The notes beneath the pieces were generated by a model. The model made no database searches. It was not told where the DNA came from and saw only the letters and a program-made list of their open reading frames with translations. From NCBI GenBank assembly GCA_012026885.1, contig VEPL01000027.1, forward strand, positions 1-64,000: a stretch of DNA of 64,000 nt. The letters run 5' to 3'. Shown here one piece after another: positions 51,884 to 62,094 of this stretch. The position numbers and the translations under genes are program-made. The stretch comes from Betaproteobacteria bacterium (GTDB taxonomy: Bacteria; Pseudomonadota; Gammaproteobacteria; Burkholderiales; Rhodocyclaceae). The first letter of the stretch is position 1. Each line of letters opens with the position of its first letter.

Positions 51884-51889
51884 TAGAAT
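51884..51889 (+). promoter_or_regulatory. -10 element at the MFS gene, start codon at +1
   Basis: TAGAAT ends 6 bases before the ATG at 51896, so the A of ATG is the predicted transcription start. Between them is only CGCCGG, so no ribosome-binding site would remain in the mRNA. Confidence 0.35.
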
Positions 51890-51895
51890 CGCCGG

Positions 51896-53071
51896 ATGCG
51901 CTCCCTGCCCTATTGGCGCCTGTCTGGCTACTATTTTTTTTACTTTGCCTTCATCGGCGCCTTCTCGCCCTACTTCGGGCTCTATCTCGAATCCCTGAGC
52001 TTTTCGGCGTGGGACATCGGCTTGCTGATGTCCCAGATGCAGCTGATGCGATTGTTCGGCCCCAACCTCTGGGGCTGGCTGTCCGACCGCTTCGGCCGCC
52101 GCCTTGCCATCATCCGCCTCGCCGGATTCATAAGCCTCGCGGGATTCTCGACTTTTTTCTGGTTTGACCGCCTGCCCGGCATGCTCGCGGCGATGGCGGT
52201 GCTGGCATTCTTCTGGAGCGCTGCGCTGCCGCTGGTCGAGACACTGACCTTCGATCACCTGCGCGGCAGCTCGGGCGACTATAGCCGCATCCGGCTGTGG
52301 GGCTCGATCGGCTTCATCGTCGCGGTCCTGGCCACCGGCTTCGCTCTCGATCGCATGACGCCATCCGGCGTCCTCTGGGCCTGCCTCGTCACCCTTGCCG
52401 GCATTGCCGGCCTTGCCCTGCTCTTGCCCGAGGCGGGGGCGGCAGCCCACGAACGCAGCGTGCCGCCGGTTGCTGCCATCCTCAGGCGCCGGCCGGTGCA
52501 GGCGCTGATGGCGGCGTGTTTCGCGATGTCGGCAGCGCACGGTGCATTCTACGTTTTCTACTCGATTCACCTGACCGCGCACGGCTACAGCAAGACTGCC
52601 GTCGGATTGCTCTGGTCGCTCGGGGTCGTTGCCGAAATCGCCGTCTTCATGGGCATGGCGGCGCTGACCCGGCGTTTCTCGCTGCGCCTGATCCTGATCG
52701 CCAGCTTCGCAGCTGCGGTCGTGCGTTTCCTGGTCATCGGCTGGGGGGCGGAATCCGTGGCGTGGATGATCTTCGGCCAGCTCCTGCACGGGCTGACTTT
52801 CGGCGCCTATCATGCGGCCGCCATCGCCGCCGTGAGCCGGTTCTTTACCGGGCGCGCTCAGGGCCGAGGCCAGGCGCTTTACTCGAGCCTGTCCTTCGGG
52901 GCCGGCGGCTTGCTCGGCGCCTTGATCAGCGGCTGGACGTGGGATAGCTGGGGTGCCGCCTGGTCGTTCACGCTGGGTTCGGCGTTCGCCTTCGCGGGCC
53001 TCGTTCTGGTCTGCCGATGGGTACGGGCAGATGCTGCGGTCGACGCCCCGGGCGGGGCAAAAAGCGCCTGA
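51896..53071 (+). CDS. MFS transporter, HcaT/PPP family-like
   Basis: A 391-aa permease with about 12 helices. MRSLPYWRLSGYYFFYFAFIGAFSPYFGLYLES and the loop WGWLSDRFGRR fit the MFS_1-like HcaT family (3-phenylpropionate/nucleoside-H+ type). The SR-IRLWGSIGF motif is also typical. The substrate cannot be told. The C-terminus encodes AAVDAPGGAKSA, whose DNA includes a GCGGTCGAC element. Confidence 0.85.
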   Translation: MRSLPYWRLSGYYFFYFAFIGAFSPYFGLYLESLSFSAWDIGLLMSQMQLMRLFGPNLWGWLSDRFGRRLAIIRLAGFISLAGFSTFFWFDRLPGMLAAMAVLAFFWSAALPLVETLTFDHLRGSSGDYSRIRLWGSIGFIVAVLATGFALDRMTPSGVLWACLVTLAGIAGLALLLPEAGAAAHERSVPPVAAILRRRPVQALMAACFAMSAAHGAFYVFYSIHLTAHGYSKTAVGLLWSLGVVAEIAVFMGMAALTRRFSLRLILIASFAAAVVRFLVIGWGAESVAWMIFGQLLHGLTFGAYHAAAIAAVSRFFTGRAQGRGQALYSSLSFGAGGLLGALISGWTWDSWGAAWSFTLGSAFAFAGLVLVCRWVRADAAVDAPGGAKSA

Positions 53072-53076
53072 TCCTG

Positions 53077-53085
53077 TGCGATAAT
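53077..53085 (+). promoter_or_regulatory. extended -10 promoter of the leu operon
   Basis: TGC-GATAAT is identical to the 9-mer before the MBL-fold gene. Transcription would start near 53092, 23 bases before the leuC ATG. The leader is too short for a leu attenuator. Confidence 0.5.
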
Positions 53086-53114
53086 TTCCGGCTTTCCGGT
53101 CCATATTCTTTCGC

Positions 53115-54521
53115 ATGCCGAAGACCCTTTACGACAAGCTCTGGCAGGATCACGTCGTCCATCAGGAGGCGGATGGCACGGCCCTGCTCTACATCGACCG
53201 TCATCTGGTCCACGAAGTGACCAGCCCGCAGGCCTTCGAGGGCCTCAAGCTGGCCGGACGCAAACCGTGGCGCGTGTCGTCCATCGTGTCGACGCCCGAC
53301 CACAATACCCCGACCGACCATTGGGACGAGGGTATCCAGGATCCGATCTCGCGCCAGCAGGTCGAGACGCTCGACGCCAACATCCGTGAAGTCGGTGCGC
53401 TGGCCTATTTCCCGTTCAGGGATCCGCGCATGGGCATCCTCCATGTCGTCGGTCCCGAGCAGGGCGCGACACTACCGGGGATGACCGTTGTCTGTGGCGA
53501 CTCGCACACCTCCACGCACGGCGCCTTTGCCTGCATGGCCCACGGCATTGGCACTTCGGAAGTTGAGCACGTGCTGGCGACGCAATGCCTGCTGCAGAAG
53601 AAATCCAGGACCATGCTGGTCGCCGTCGAGGGCAGCCTCGGCAAGGGGGTTACCGCCAAGGATGTGGCGCTGGCCATCATCGGTACCATCGGCACGGCAG
53701 GTGGCACTGGCTACGCCATCGAGTTCGGCGGCAGCGCGATCCGCGGCCTGTCGATGGAAGGCCGCATGACCCTGTGCAACATGGCCATCGAAGGCGGTGC
53801 GCGTCTCGGCTTCGTTGCGGTCGACGATACGACGATCAATTACCTCAAGGGCCGACCTTTCTCGCCGACCGGCGAGAACTGGGACAAGGCGGTTGCCCAC
53901 TGGCGTACCCTGCATTCCGATGAGGGCGCCCGATTCGACCGCGTCGTGATGCTGAAAGCGGAAGACATCCGGCCGCAGGTGACCTGGGGGACCTCGCCGG
54001 AGATGGTGGTGCCGGTGGACGGCTCCGTGCCGGACCCGACCAGGGAAGCCGATCCGGTCAAGCGCGAAGGCATGGAGCGGGCGTTGCAGTACATGGGCCT
54101 CAAGCCGGCTATGGCGATCAAGGACATCGCGATCGACAAGGTCTTTATCGGCTCGTGTACCAATTCCCGTATCGAGGATCTGCGCGAGGCGGCGTCGGTT
54201 CTCAAGGGGCGTCACGTGGCTGGCAATGTCAAACTGGCGCTGGCGGTGCCCGGCTCCGGCCTGGTCAAGCGCCAGGCCGAGGCCGAGGGTCTGGACAAGG
54301 TGTTCATCGCCGCCGGTTTCGAGTGGCGCGAGCCGGGTTGCTCGATGTGCCTGGCGATGAATGCCGACCGGCTGGAACCGGGCGAACGCTGCGCCTCGAC
54401 CTCAAACCGCAACTTCGAGGGGCGCCAGGGTCCCGGCGGACGGACCCACCTGGTCAGTCCGGCCATGGCGGCGGCGGCAGCGATCGCTGGCCGTTTCGCC
54501 GACGTGCGCGACGTCCTGTGA
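53115..54521 (+). CDS. leuC: 3-isopropylmalate dehydratase large subunit
   Basis: LeuC (468 aa), the [4Fe-4S] aconitase-type subunit that isomerises isopropylmalate in leucine synthesis. [18 protein letters not shown] region ([12 protein letters not shown]), the cluster cysteine in [13 protein letters not shown] and the pair in [11 protein letters not shown] are present. Complete. It is followed by the entericidin gene, then leuD. Confidence 0.97.
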   Translation: MPKTLYDKLWQDHVVHQEADGTALLYIDRHLVHEVTSPQAFEGLKLAGRKPWRVSSIVSTPDHNTPTDHWDEGIQDPISRQQVETLDANIREVGALAYFPFRDPRMGILHVVGPEQGATLPGMTVVCGDSHTSTHGAFACMAHGIGTSEVEHVLATQCLLQKKSRTMLVAVEGSLGKGVTAKDVALAIIGTIGTAGGTGYAIEFGGSAIRGLSMEGRMTLCNMAIEGGARLGFVAVDDTTINYLKGRPFSPTGENWDKAVAHWRTLHSDEGARFDRVVMLKAEDIRPQVTWGTSPEMVVPVDGSVPDPTREADPVKREGMERALQYMGLKPAMAIKDIAIDKVFIGSCTNSRIEDLREAASVLKGRHVAGNVKLALAVPGSGLVKRQAEAEGLDKVFIAAGFEWREPGCSMCLAMNADRLEPGERCASTSNRNFEGRQGPGGRTHLVSPAMAAAAAIAGRFADVRDVL

Positions 54522-54531
54522 GGAGATGGCT

Positions 54532-54651
54532 ATGCACAAAACCGTCATCGTGATCGCCAGCCTCATTGCCCTTTGGGGATGCAATACTGTCGAAGGGCTG
54601 GGCAAGGACATCAAGAAGGGTGGCGAAGCCATCGAAAAGGCTGCCAAGTAA
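54532..54651 (+). CDS. entericidin A/B family lipoprotein
   Basis: A 39-aa lipoprotein: MHKTVIVIASLIALWGC, lipobox LWGC, then NTVEGLGKDIKKGGEAIEKA, the entericidin signature. The AGGAG at 54521–54525 touches an ATG at 54526, so the ATG at 54532 (6-bp spacing) is the better start. The stop TAA abuts the leuD ATG. In E. coli the entericidin pair is a toxin/antidote lipoprotein system; single copies like this have no proven role. Confidence 0.88.
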   Translation: MHKTVIVIASLIALWGCNTVEGLGKDIKKGGEAIEKAAK

Positions 54652-55290
54652 ATGGAAAAATTCGTTCGTCTGGAAGGATTGGTGGCGCCGCTGGATCGCA
54701 GCAATGTCGATACCGATGCGATCATTCCGAAGCAGTTTCTCAAGTCGATCAAGCGTTCCGGTTTCGGCCCGAATGCCTTCGACGAATGGCGCTACATGGA
54801 TGTCGGCCAGCCCGGGCAGGATAGCTCGCAGCGGCCGAAGAACCCGAATTTCGTGCTCAACCAGCCGCGCTACCGGGGTGCCGAGGTGCTGCTGACGCGC
54901 GCCAATTTCGGCTGCGGCAGCTCGCGCGAGCATGCGCCGTGGGCGCTGCTCGATTTTGGCTTCAAGGCGATCGTCGCCGAGTCATTTGCCGACATCTTCT
55001 TCAACAACTGCTTCAAGAACGGCATCCTGCCTATCGTGTTGCCCGCTCCTGAAGTCGAGGCGCTGTTCGGGCAGGTCGAAGCGACCCCGGGTTACAAGCT
55101 GGTCGTCGACCTGCCTGCGCAGGCGGTGATCCGCCCGGACGGGCATGCCGTGCCCTTCCAGATCGATGCCTTCCGCAAGGAATGCCTGATCAATGGCTGG
55201 GACGACATCGGCCTGACCCTGCGCCATGCCGACAAGATCCGTGAATTCGAGGCCAGGCGCCGTATCGAGCAGCCCTGGCTGTTCGCCTGA
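54652..55290 (+). CDS. leuD: 3-isopropylmalate dehydratase small subunit
   Basis: LeuD (212 aa), the swivel-domain partner of LeuC. N-terminus [21 protein letters not shown], then [14 protein letters not shown] with the conserved Ser/Arg, and the ILPIVLP strand. Its ATG follows the entericidin stop directly, so its translation likely depends on that gene being translated. Confidence 0.96.
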   Translation: MEKFVRLEGLVAPLDRSNVDTDAIIPKQFLKSIKRSGFGPNAFDEWRYMDVGQPGQDSSQRPKNPNFVLNQPRYRGAEVLLTRANFGCGSSREHAPWALLDFGFKAIVAESFADIFFNNCFKNGILPIVLPAPEVEALFGQVEATPGYKLVVDLPAQAVIRPDGHAVPFQIDAFRKECLINGWDDIGLTLRHADKIREFEARRRIEQPWLFA

Positions 55291-55303
55291 CGAGGAAACG
55301 ACC

Positions 55304-56359
55304 ATGAAAATCTGTGTAATGCCGGGCGACGGCATCGGTCCCGAGATCACCGCGGAGGCGGTGCGCGTCCTCAACGCACTCGGCCTGAAATTCGAGATGG
55401 AGCAGGCCTTGCTCGGCGGTGGTGCGGTCGACGCGACCAGCAGCCCGTATCCCGAAGCGACGCAGAAGCTCGCCCGCGAAGCCGATGCCGTGTTGCTCGG
55501 GGCGGTCGGTGGCCCGAAGTGGGATACCTTGCCCCGCGAGCAGCGTCCGGAGCGTGGCCTGCTCGGCATCCGCAAGGACCTCAACCTGTTCGCCAACCTG
55601 CGTCCGGCCATCCTCTACCCGGAACTGGCCAATGCGTCGACGCTGAAGCCGGAAGTGGTTGCCGGCCTCGACATCCTGATCATCCGCGAGCTGACCGGCG
55701 ACATCTATTTCGGACAGCCGCGTGGCGTGCGTGAGGAAAACGGCGAGCGCATCGGCTTCAATACCATGGTCTACAGTGAATCCGAGATTCGCCGCATCGG
55801 CCACGTCGCCTTCCAGGCCGCGCAGAAGCGCAACAAGAAGCTGTGTTCGGTCGACAAGATGAATGTGCTCGAATGCACGCAGCTGTGGCGCGACGTGATG
55901 ATCGAGATCGCCCACGACTATCCGGATGTCGAATTGAGCCACATGCTCGTCGACAATGCTGCAATGCAACTGGTCAAGGCGCCGAAGCAGTTCGACGTGA
56001 TGGTCACCGGCAACATGTTTGGCGACATCCTGTCCGACGAGGCCTCGATGCTGACCGGTTCGATCGGTATGTTGCCGTCGGCCTCGCTCGACGCGAACAA
56101 CAAGGGCCTGTACGAGCCGTCGCACGGCTCGGCGCCGGACATCGCCGGCAAGGGTATCGCCAATCCGCTGGCCACCATCCTCTCGGCGGCGATGATGCTG
56201 CGCTTCACCTTCGGCCTGGAAGAACAGGCACTGCGCGTCGAGAATGCGGTCAAAAAGGTCCTGGCGCAGGGCTATCGTACCGGCGACATCTACGAGCGCG
56301 GGACCAACAAGGTGGGCACGAAGGAAATGGGCGACGCGGTGCTGGCGGCGCTCGCGTAA
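55304..56359 (+). CDS. leuB: 3-isopropylmalate dehydrogenase
   Basis: LeuB (351 aa) oxidises 3-isopropylmalate with NAD+. The start at 55304 ([14 protein letters not shown]) follows GAGGAAA. Substrate and metal sites are in [14 protein letters not shown], the lysine/tyrosine region SVDKMNVLE, and [12 protein letters not shown]; the NAD motif is [18 protein letters not shown]. Complete. Confidence 0.97.
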   Translation: MKICVMPGDGIGPEITAEAVRVLNALGLKFEMEQALLGGGAVDATSSPYPEATQKLAREADAVLLGAVGGPKWDTLPREQRPERGLLGIRKDLNLFANLRPAILYPELANASTLKPEVVAGLDILIIRELTGDIYFGQPRGVREENGERIGFNTMVYSESEIRRIGHVAFQAAQKRNKKLCSVDKMNVLECTQLWRDVMIEIAHDYPDVELSHMLVDNAAMQLVKAPKQFDVMVTGNMFGDILSDEASMLTGSIGMLPSASLDANNKGLYEPSHGSAPDIAGKGIANPLATILSAAMMLRFTFGLEEQALRVENAVKKVLAQGYRTGDIYERGTNKVGTKEMGDAVLAALA

Positions 56360-56410
56360 ACCGAACGGCGGGTTCGGGCGTTAAACAAAGATTCATACGG
56401 AGAGAGAGTC

Positions 56411-57544
56411 ATGAAGAAGGTTGGTTTGGTCGGTTGGCGTGGCATGGTTGGTTCCGTGCTGATGCAGCGCATGGTCGAGGAGGGCGATTTTGCCCACATC
56501 GATCCCGTGTACTTCTCCACCTCGGCGGCCGGCGGCAAGGCGCCGTCGTTCGGCGGCAAGGAAGCCTCGCTGGCGCTGCAGAACGCGTCGGATATCGAGG
56601 CGCTCAAGGCCTGCGAAATCATCATCACCTGCCAGGGCGGCGACTACACCAAGGAAGTTTTCCCGAAGCTGCGCGCCACGGGCTGGAACGGCCACTGGAT
56701 CGATGCCGCTTCGGCACTGCGTATGTCAGACGACGCCGTGATCATCCTCGATCCGGTCAACATGAACGTGATCAAGGATTCGCTGAGCAAGGGCGGCAAG
56801 AACTGGATCGGCGGCAACTGCACCGTCTCGCTGATGCTGATGGGTCTGGGCGGGTTGTTCCAGAACGACCTGGTCGAGTGGGCTTCCTCGATGACCTACC
56901 AGGCAGCCTCCGGTGCCGGTGCGCAGAACATGCGCGAGCTGATCTCGCAGATGGGCGTCATCCATGATTCCGTGAAGGATCTGCTCGCCGACCCGGCTTC
57001 CGCGATCCTCGATATCGACCGCAAGGTCGCCGAGACCATCCGCTCGGACAGCTTCCCGAAGAAGAACTTCCGCAATACGCCGCTCGCCGGTTCGCTGATC
57101 CCGTGGATCGACGTGCCGGTCGAAGGCGGGCAGTCCAAGGAAGAATGGAAGGGTGGCGCCGAGTGCAACAAGATCCTCGGCCGCCCGGCCTTCCGGTCGC
57201 CGGGGTCGATCCCCATTGACGGGTTGTGCGTTCGCATCGGCGCCATGCGCTGCCACAGCCAGGCGCTGACGATCAAGCTGAGGAAAGATGTGCCGCTGGA
57301 TGAAATCTCCGACATGCTCGCCAAGGCGAATCAGTGGGCCAAGGTCGTGCCGAACGATCGCGAGATCTCCGAGCGCGAACTGACGCCGGCCGCCGTTACC
57401 GGCACGCTGACGGTGCCGGTCGGCCGCCTGCACAAGATGGCGATGGGGCCGGAATACCTGGCAGCCTTCACCTGCGGTGATCAGCTGCTGTGGGGTGCGG
57501 CCGAGCCGCTGCGCCGCATGCTGCGCATCCTGCTTGATGCTTGA
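56411..57544 (+). CDS. asd: aspartate-semialdehyde dehydrogenase
   Basis: Asd (377 aa) makes aspartate semialdehyde for lysine, threonine and methionine, and so feeds DapA. NADP site [14 protein letters not shown]; active-site Cys in GGNCTVSLM; catalytic His in [13 protein letters not shown]. The length and the extra loops mark the gammaproteobacterial-type Asd. A strong terminator follows. Confidence 0.96.
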   Translation: MKKVGLVGWRGMVGSVLMQRMVEEGDFAHIDPVYFSTSAAGGKAPSFGGKEASLALQNASDIEALKACEIIITCQGGDYTKEVFPKLRATGWNGHWIDAASALRMSDDAVIILDPVNMNVIKDSLSKGGKNWIGGNCTVSLMLMGLGGLFQNDLVEWASSMTYQAASGAGAQNMRELISQMGVIHDSVKDLLADPASAILDIDRKVAETIRSDSFPKKNFRNTPLAGSLIPWIDVPVEGGQSKEEWKGGAECNKILGRPAFRSPGSIPIDGLCVRIGAMRCHSQALTIKLRKDVPLDEISDMLAKANQWAKVVPNDREISERELTPAAVTGTLTVPVGRLHKMAMGPEYLAAFTCGDQLLWGAAEPLRRMLRILLDA

Positions 57545-57575
57545 TCGTTGCCGGCGCGTTGCCGGAGCGAACAGG

Positions 57576-57602
57576 AACGGGGCAGCGCGCCCCGTTTTTT
57601 TT
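57576..57602 (+). terminator. intrinsic terminator after asd
   Basis: AACGGGGC (57576–57583) pairs with GCCCCGTT (57589–57596) around AGCGC, followed by T to 57602. It ends the leuCDB–asd transcript before fimV. Confidence 0.92.
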
Positions 57603-57649
57603 GCTGTTGGAATCACGCAAAAAGGCCGCTTTCTAGAAGCGGGATTAGC

Positions 57650-57678
57650 TTGCAATGCTAAGTCCATGATGTTAATTT
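57650..57678 (+). promoter_or_regulatory. candidate sigma-70 promoter of fimV
   Basis: TTGCAA (57650–57655), 17 bp, TTAATT (57673–57678). It lies between the asd terminator and the fimV start, about 37 bp before the ATG. Confidence 0.45.
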
Positions 57679-57721
57679 GAAACTTCTCGAAATCGACGCT
57701 TGGGGTGGCGGCGTGAAAAAT

Positions 57722-60634
57722 ATGACAATCAAGTCTTTCAAGAAACGTGCTGCCGCGGCTGCCGTTGCTTCCTTCATTGGCCTGCTTCCGGGCCTTGTCG
57801 AAGCGGCGGGTCTGGGACGCATCAATGTCCTTTCCGGACTTGGCGAACCCTTGCGGGCGGAGGTCGAGGTCACTGCCACGCGATCCGAACTGTCTGCAAT
57901 GACGGCGCGGCTGGCACCGGCGGATGCCTTCCGCGACGCCGGCGTCGATTTTTCCTCCGCGCTCACGGACCTGCGCTTCAGCGTCGAAAAGCGCAGCGGC
58001 GACAAGGCGGTGATCAAGGTGACCTCGTCGCGTCCGATGAACGAGCCCTTCCTCGATTTTCTCGTCGAATTGAGCTGGCCTGCCGGTCGAGTCGTCCGGG
58101 AATATACCTTCCTGCTTGACCCGCCCGAGGTTGCTGCGCGCAGTACCGGCAAGGCGGTGTCGACTGCCGAGGCGCGTGTGGTCGAAACGGTCCGCGGTAG
58201 CGGGGCGGCGCCGTCGACTGCGGTGCCGGCACCCGCTCCTGCTCCGGCGCAACGTGCTCAGGCCGCCCGCCGCGAAGCACCGCCGCCCAAGCCGGTTCCT
58301 GCTCCGGCACCCCGCACCGCCGACGCAGCGGGCACCCATCGCGTGCAACCCGGCGAGACCCTGCGCCGCATCGCCGGAGAAACCAAGCATGAAGGGGTCA
58401 GCCTCGAGCAGATGATGGTTGGTCTCTTTACCGCCAACCGTCAGGCTTTCATCGGCGACAACGTCAACCGGGTCAAGTCCGGTGCGATCCTGTCCATACC
58501 CGACAAGGAGACGGTCGCTGCCATTCCCCAGTCCGAGGCGCGCAAGGTTTACACGGTTGGCGACGCCGAGTGGAGTCGCTACTCGCGCAAGGCGGCTGCC
58601 GAGGTCGCCGCCGCCCCGGCCAAGCCCGACGGTGCCACGCAAGCGGCTACGGGCAAGGTGACCCCGCGCGTCGAAGACAAGGCGCCGCCGGCCGAGCGTG
58701 CGAAAGATCAGGTCAAGGTCTCGCGTACCGAGGCGCCAGCGAAGGCGGGGCCCGGCAGCAAGTCCGGTGCCAGCGAAGAGGATCTGGTTGCCAAGGAGCG
58801 TGCCCTCAAGGAGGCGGGGGAGCGCATAACCCAGCTCGAAAAGAACGTCGCCGACCTGCAGAAACTCGTCGACATGAAGACCCAGCGTCTGGCCGAGTTG
58901 CAGCAGCAGGCATCCCCTCCGAAACCGCCCGCGGTTCCCGCCGCCCCGGCTGCGGTCGAGGCACCCAAGCCGGCCGAGGCCGCGAAGCCGGCAGAGGCCG
59001 CGAAGCTGGCAGAGGTGCCGAAGCCGGCAGAGCCGGCCAAGGCAACGGAAGCGCCAAAGCCGGCAGAGGCGCCCAAGGCAGCGGAGCCGGCACCCGAGGC
59101 CGCGAAGCCGGCAGAGCCGACGAAGCCGGCGGAAGCCCCCAAAGCAGTCGAGGCAGCGAAGCCGGCAGAGCCGCCCAAGGCAGCCGAGGTGCCCAAGCCG
59201 GCCGAAGCGAAGAAGGCGCCGCCTGCGCCCGAGCCCGAGCCGGGATTCCTGGATGGACTCCTGAGCGAGCCGCTACCGCTGGTTGCCGGCGGCGGGCTTC
59301 TCGCCCTCCTGGCGGCATTTTTCGCCATGAAACGTCGGCGTAGCGGCGAGGCCCCCATCGACGAACCGCCCTCGACTACGCCAGGCGAGTCGTCCAGCCT
59401 AGGTCCCAACTCGGTCTTCCGCATGACCGGCGGTCAGAGCGTCGATACCGCCAACCTGACTGCCCAGACTGCCGATTTCAGTCAGGCCGGTCCGGGCCTG
59501 ATCGATACCGACGATGTCGATCCCGTTGCCGAAGCCGATGTTTACATGGCGTACGGCCGTGACACGCAGGCCGAGGAAATCCTCATCGAGGCATTGCGCA
59601 AGGATCCGCACCGCGTCGCGATTCACGTCAAGCTCCTGGAGATCTATGCCAACCGGCGCAGCCTGAAGCAGTTCGATACCCTTGCATCCGAGCTCTACGC
59701 GCAAACCGGCGGCGTTGGTCCGGAGTGGGAGAAGGCGGCGGCGATGGGCATTGCGCTCGATCCGCGCAACCCGCTCTACCGGGCTGAGCCCAAGGCAGAG
59801 GACGAGCCGGCAGCGAAGGAAATGCCGGCGGGCGCGGCAACGGTCGTGATGCCCGGCGCGCTGGGCATGATGGCTGCGGCAGCCGCCGAGTCCGCGCCAG
59901 TACTGGACTTACCTCCGGTAACCCTGGCTGAGGAAACCAAGCCGGCGGTCGAGACGGCCGCGGTGGACCTTGATTTTGCCCTGCCTGCCGAACCGGAACC
60001 GGTTGCGCCTGCTGCGCCGGAGGGCGATTTCACGCCCGAGGGCACGTTGATCATGGGGTCGTTGGCGGGCGAGCAGGATTTCGCCGCGACGGTGGTGGCG
60101 GGCAATGTCGGCGCCGGTGATGAACTGGTCGCCGAGGTGGATGCCCTCGATTTTGAGCTCTCGACGCCGCCTGAACCGGCGGCTGCCGCCCCCGAACCCG
60201 TTGCTCCGCCGGCCATCGAGGAGATTGGCGCGCTCGATTTCAGCCTGGGCAACGACGCTCCGCCACCTGCTTCCGAACCGCTGGCTGTTGATGAGTCCGG
60301 AACCGCGACCATTGTGAACCCCGATGTCTTGCGGGCTGTTACGGCAACGGATTCCGATGCGGTTGCCCTCGATTTCGGCACGGACAACGTTGCGGCCCCG
60401 GCATTCGACATCGCCTCCATCAATCTCGATTTGTCTGCCGAAACGGCCGTGTCGTCCGCGCCTGCGGCGGCGGAAGGCGGGGACGAGGCCGGAACCAAGC
60501 TCGCGCTCGCCCGCGCTTATCTCGAAATGGGCGCGCAGGACCAGGCCCGCGAACTACTCGACGAGCTGGTTGCCGAAAGTCCGGGGGTGCTGGCGGATCA
60601 GGCGCGCGAACTGCTCGGGCGCCTGAACGGGTAA
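57722..60634 (+). CDS. fimV: FimV/HubP family polar landmark protein
   Basis: A 970-aa inner-membrane protein with a large periplasmic part. The signal peptide ends near GLVEAAG. The FimV N-terminal domain starts GLGRINVLSGLGEPLRAEVEV; a LysM domain is near 205–255 (HRVQPGETLRRIA). A coiled coil leads to a long KPAEA repeat tract (about 410–510), then a single membrane segment (VAGGGLLALLAAFFAM). The cytoplasmic acidic region carries TPR-like repeats and ends with the FimV C-terminal motif (KLALARAYLEMGAQDQARELLDELV). FimV organises cell poles and type IV pili. A GTG at 57713 is an alternative start. A hairpin CTGGCCCC/GGGGCCAG (60660–60680) follows the stop. Confidence 0.92.
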   Translation: MTIKSFKKRAAAAAVASFIGLLPGLVEAAGLGRINVLSGLGEPLRAEVEVTATRSELSAMTARLAPADAFRDAGVDFSSALTDLRFSVEKRSGDKAVIKVTSSRPMNEPFLDFLVELSWPAGRVVREYTFLLDPPEVAARSTGKAVSTAEARVVETVRGSGAAPSTAVPAPAPAPAQRAQAARREAPPPKPVPAPAPRTADAAGTHRVQPGETLRRIAGETKHEGVSLEQMMVGLFTANRQAFIGDNVNRVKSGAILSIPDKETVAAIPQSEARKVYTVGDAEWSRYSRKAAAEVAAAPAKPDGATQAATGKVTPRVEDKAPPAERAKDQVKVSRTEAPAKAGPGSKSGASEEDLVAKERALKEAGERITQLEKNVADLQKLVDMKTQRLAELQQQASPPKPPAVPAAPAAVEAPKPAEAAKPAEAAKLAEVPKPAEPAKATEAPKPAEAPKAAEPAPEAAKPAEPTKPAEAPKAVEAAKPAEPPKAAEVPKPAEAKKAPPAPEPEPGFLDGLLSEPLPLVAGGGLLALLAAFFAMKRRRSGEAPIDEPPSTTPGESSSLGPNSVFRMTGGQSVDTANLTAQTADFSQAGPGLIDTDDVDPVAEADVYMAYGRDTQAEEILIEALRKDPHRVAIHVKLLEIYANRRSLKQFDTLASELYAQTGGVGPEWEKAAAMGIALDPRNPLYRAEPKAEDEPAAKEMPAGAATVVMPGALGMMAAAAAESAPVLDLPPVTLAEETKPAVETAAVDLDFALPAEPEPVAPAAPEGDFTPEGTLIMGSLAGEQDFAATVVAGNVGAGDELVAEVDALDFELSTPPEPAAAAPEPVAPPAIEEIGALDFSLGNDAPPPASEPLAVDESGTATIVNPDVLRAVTATDSDAVALDFGTDNVAAPAFDIASINLDLSAETAVSSAPAAAEGGDEAGTKLALARAYLEMGAQDQARELLDELVAESPGVLADQARELLGRLNG

Positions 60635-60680
60635 AATTGACGGGGACTGCACGCCGCGTCTGGCCCCCATGCGGGGCCAG

Positions 60681-61298
60681 ATGCTTTTCCGGAGCATGAT
60701 CCTGCACCCCTCTTCGCTCCTCCTCGTTTGCCTGTTTGCCCTGGTCGGCATCCAGTTTGCCGGGATGACCGGCTTGCTGGCTGCCCTTGCGGTACTCGCC
60801 TTCGTCGCCCGGCCGCCGCTCAATGCCTGGTGGCGCTTGCTTGTACGCATGCGCTGGCTACTGGGAAGTGCATGGCTGATCATCGCCTACGGCGTTCCCG
60901 GCGACGCCTGGCTGGACCTGCCGTGGTTGCCGACTGAACAGGGACTGCGCGATGCCACTTTGCAGGTCGGCCGTCTCGCGTTTACGCTGGGCTGTCTGGC
61001 CTGGCTTTTTGCGAGCCTGCCCGGCGAGCGGCTGATGGTCGCGCTGCTCGGCCTGCTACCGCAGGCACGCCGCGCCGGTTCGCCGGGCGAGCGCCTGGCG
61101 GTACGCCTCTGGCTGGTGATGGGACTCGTCCAAGAGCAAGGGCGGCAGCCGGGTTGGCGCGACATGCTGCACCCGCAGGCGGAACCGGACGGACTGCCGG
61201 AAAGCCTGCAACTGGCGCTGCCGGACTGGCGCCCTGCCGATGCCGCCCTGATTGCCATCGGCGGGGGCGCAGGCCTAGCGCTGATGCTCTTTGCCTGA
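60681..61298 (+). CDS. membrane protein of unknown function, weakly CbiQ-like
   Basis: A protein of about 205 aa (start uncertain: ATG 60669, 60681 or 60696; the first lies inside a hairpin). Four or so membrane segments are visible: SLLLVCLFALVGIQFAG, LAALAVLAFVA, LLGSAWLIIAYG and FTLGCLAWLFAS. The pattern of helices and GLLPQARRAG is faintly like ECF-transporter T components, but the diagnostic Ala-Arg motifs are not convincing. It lies between fimV and truA, 8 bp from truA. Confidence 0.65.
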   Translation: MLFRSMILHPSSLLLVCLFALVGIQFAGMTGLLAALAVLAFVARPPLNAWWRLLVRMRWLLGSAWLIIAYGVPGDAWLDLPWLPTEQGLRDATLQVGRLAFTLGCLAWLFASLPGERLMVALLGLLPQARRAGSPGERLAVRLWLVMGLVQEQGRQPGWRDMLHPQAEPDGLPESLQLALPDWRPADAALIAIGGGAGLALMLFA

Positions 61299-61305
61299 GG
61301 CGGTC

Positions 61306-62094
61306 GTGCGCATCGCCCTGGGACTCGAATATTGCGGTACCGGTTTTCGCGGCTGGCAGAGCCAGGCCGGTGGCGGTACGGTGCAGGATGCCCTCGAACA
61401 CGCACTCGCAGCCATCGCCGGGGTGCCGGTGGCGACACTCTGTGCCGGACGCACGGATGCCGGCGTCCATGCTCTCCTCCAGGTTGTCCATTTCGACGCC
61501 GCGGTCGAGCGCCCGTTGAGTGCGTGGGTACGCGGCGCCAATGCGCACTTGCCGGATGGGGTTGCCGTGCGTTGGGCTCAACCGGTGAACGGGGAATTCC
61601 ATGCCCGTTTCAGTGCCCGCGGCCGTCGCTACCGTTACCTGTTGCTCAATCGCCCGCAGCGTCCGGGTCTGTGGCAAGGGCGGGTCGGCTGGTTCCACGG
61701 GCCGCTCGATGTTGCGGCGATGGCCGACGCCTGCGGTCGACTGGCTGGCGAGCACGATTTTTCCGCCTTTCGCGCTGCCGGATGTCAGGCGAAGTCGCCG
61801 GTCAAGATGATGACGCGCGCCTCGCTGGAGCGCAGGGATTCGTTGTTGGTTTTCGATTTCGAGGCGAGCGCCTTCCTTCACCACATGGTTCGCAATCTGG
61901 TCGGGACGCTGATTCACATCGGTCGCGGCGCCGAGTCGCCGGAATGGGTCGATGCGCTCTTCGCGATGAAGGACAGGCGAATGGCGGCCCCGACGTTTTC
62001 CGCCGACGGCCTCTATTTCCGCGGACCGGTTTACGATGCGCACTGGGGCCTGCCGATGGCGGCCGATGAGGCCGGGGACGGAATAGTGACATGA
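61306..62094 (+). CDS. truA: tRNA pseudouridine(38-40) synthase
   Basis: TruA (262 aa) makes pseudouridines in the anticodon arm. The catalytic Asp is in CAGRTDAGVHA. Other motifs are EYCGTGFRGWQ and FLHHMVRNLVGTL. The start is GTG at 61306 with GAGG upstream. It overlaps trpF by 4 bp (ATGA). Confidence 0.95.
   Translation: MRIALGLEYCGTGFRGWQSQAGGGTVQDALEHALAAIAGVPVATLCAGRTDAGVHALLQVVHFDAAVERPLSAWVRGANAHLPDGVAVRWAQPVNGEFHARFSARGRRYRYLLLNRPQRPGLWQGRVGWFHGPLDVAAMADACGRLAGEHDFSAFRAAGCQAKSPVKMMTRASLERRDSLLVFDFEASAFLHHMVRNLVGTLIHIGRGAESPEWVDALFAMKDRRMAAPTFSADGLYFRGPVYDAHWGLPMAADEAGDGIVT

Noticed and set aside
61838-62094. Long minus-strand open frames opposite high-GC genes such as nirB, uup and trpB
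   Set aside because: They are anti-sense shadows of strong genes: high GC opens several frames, and their proteins are Arg/His/Gly-rich without recognisable motifs.
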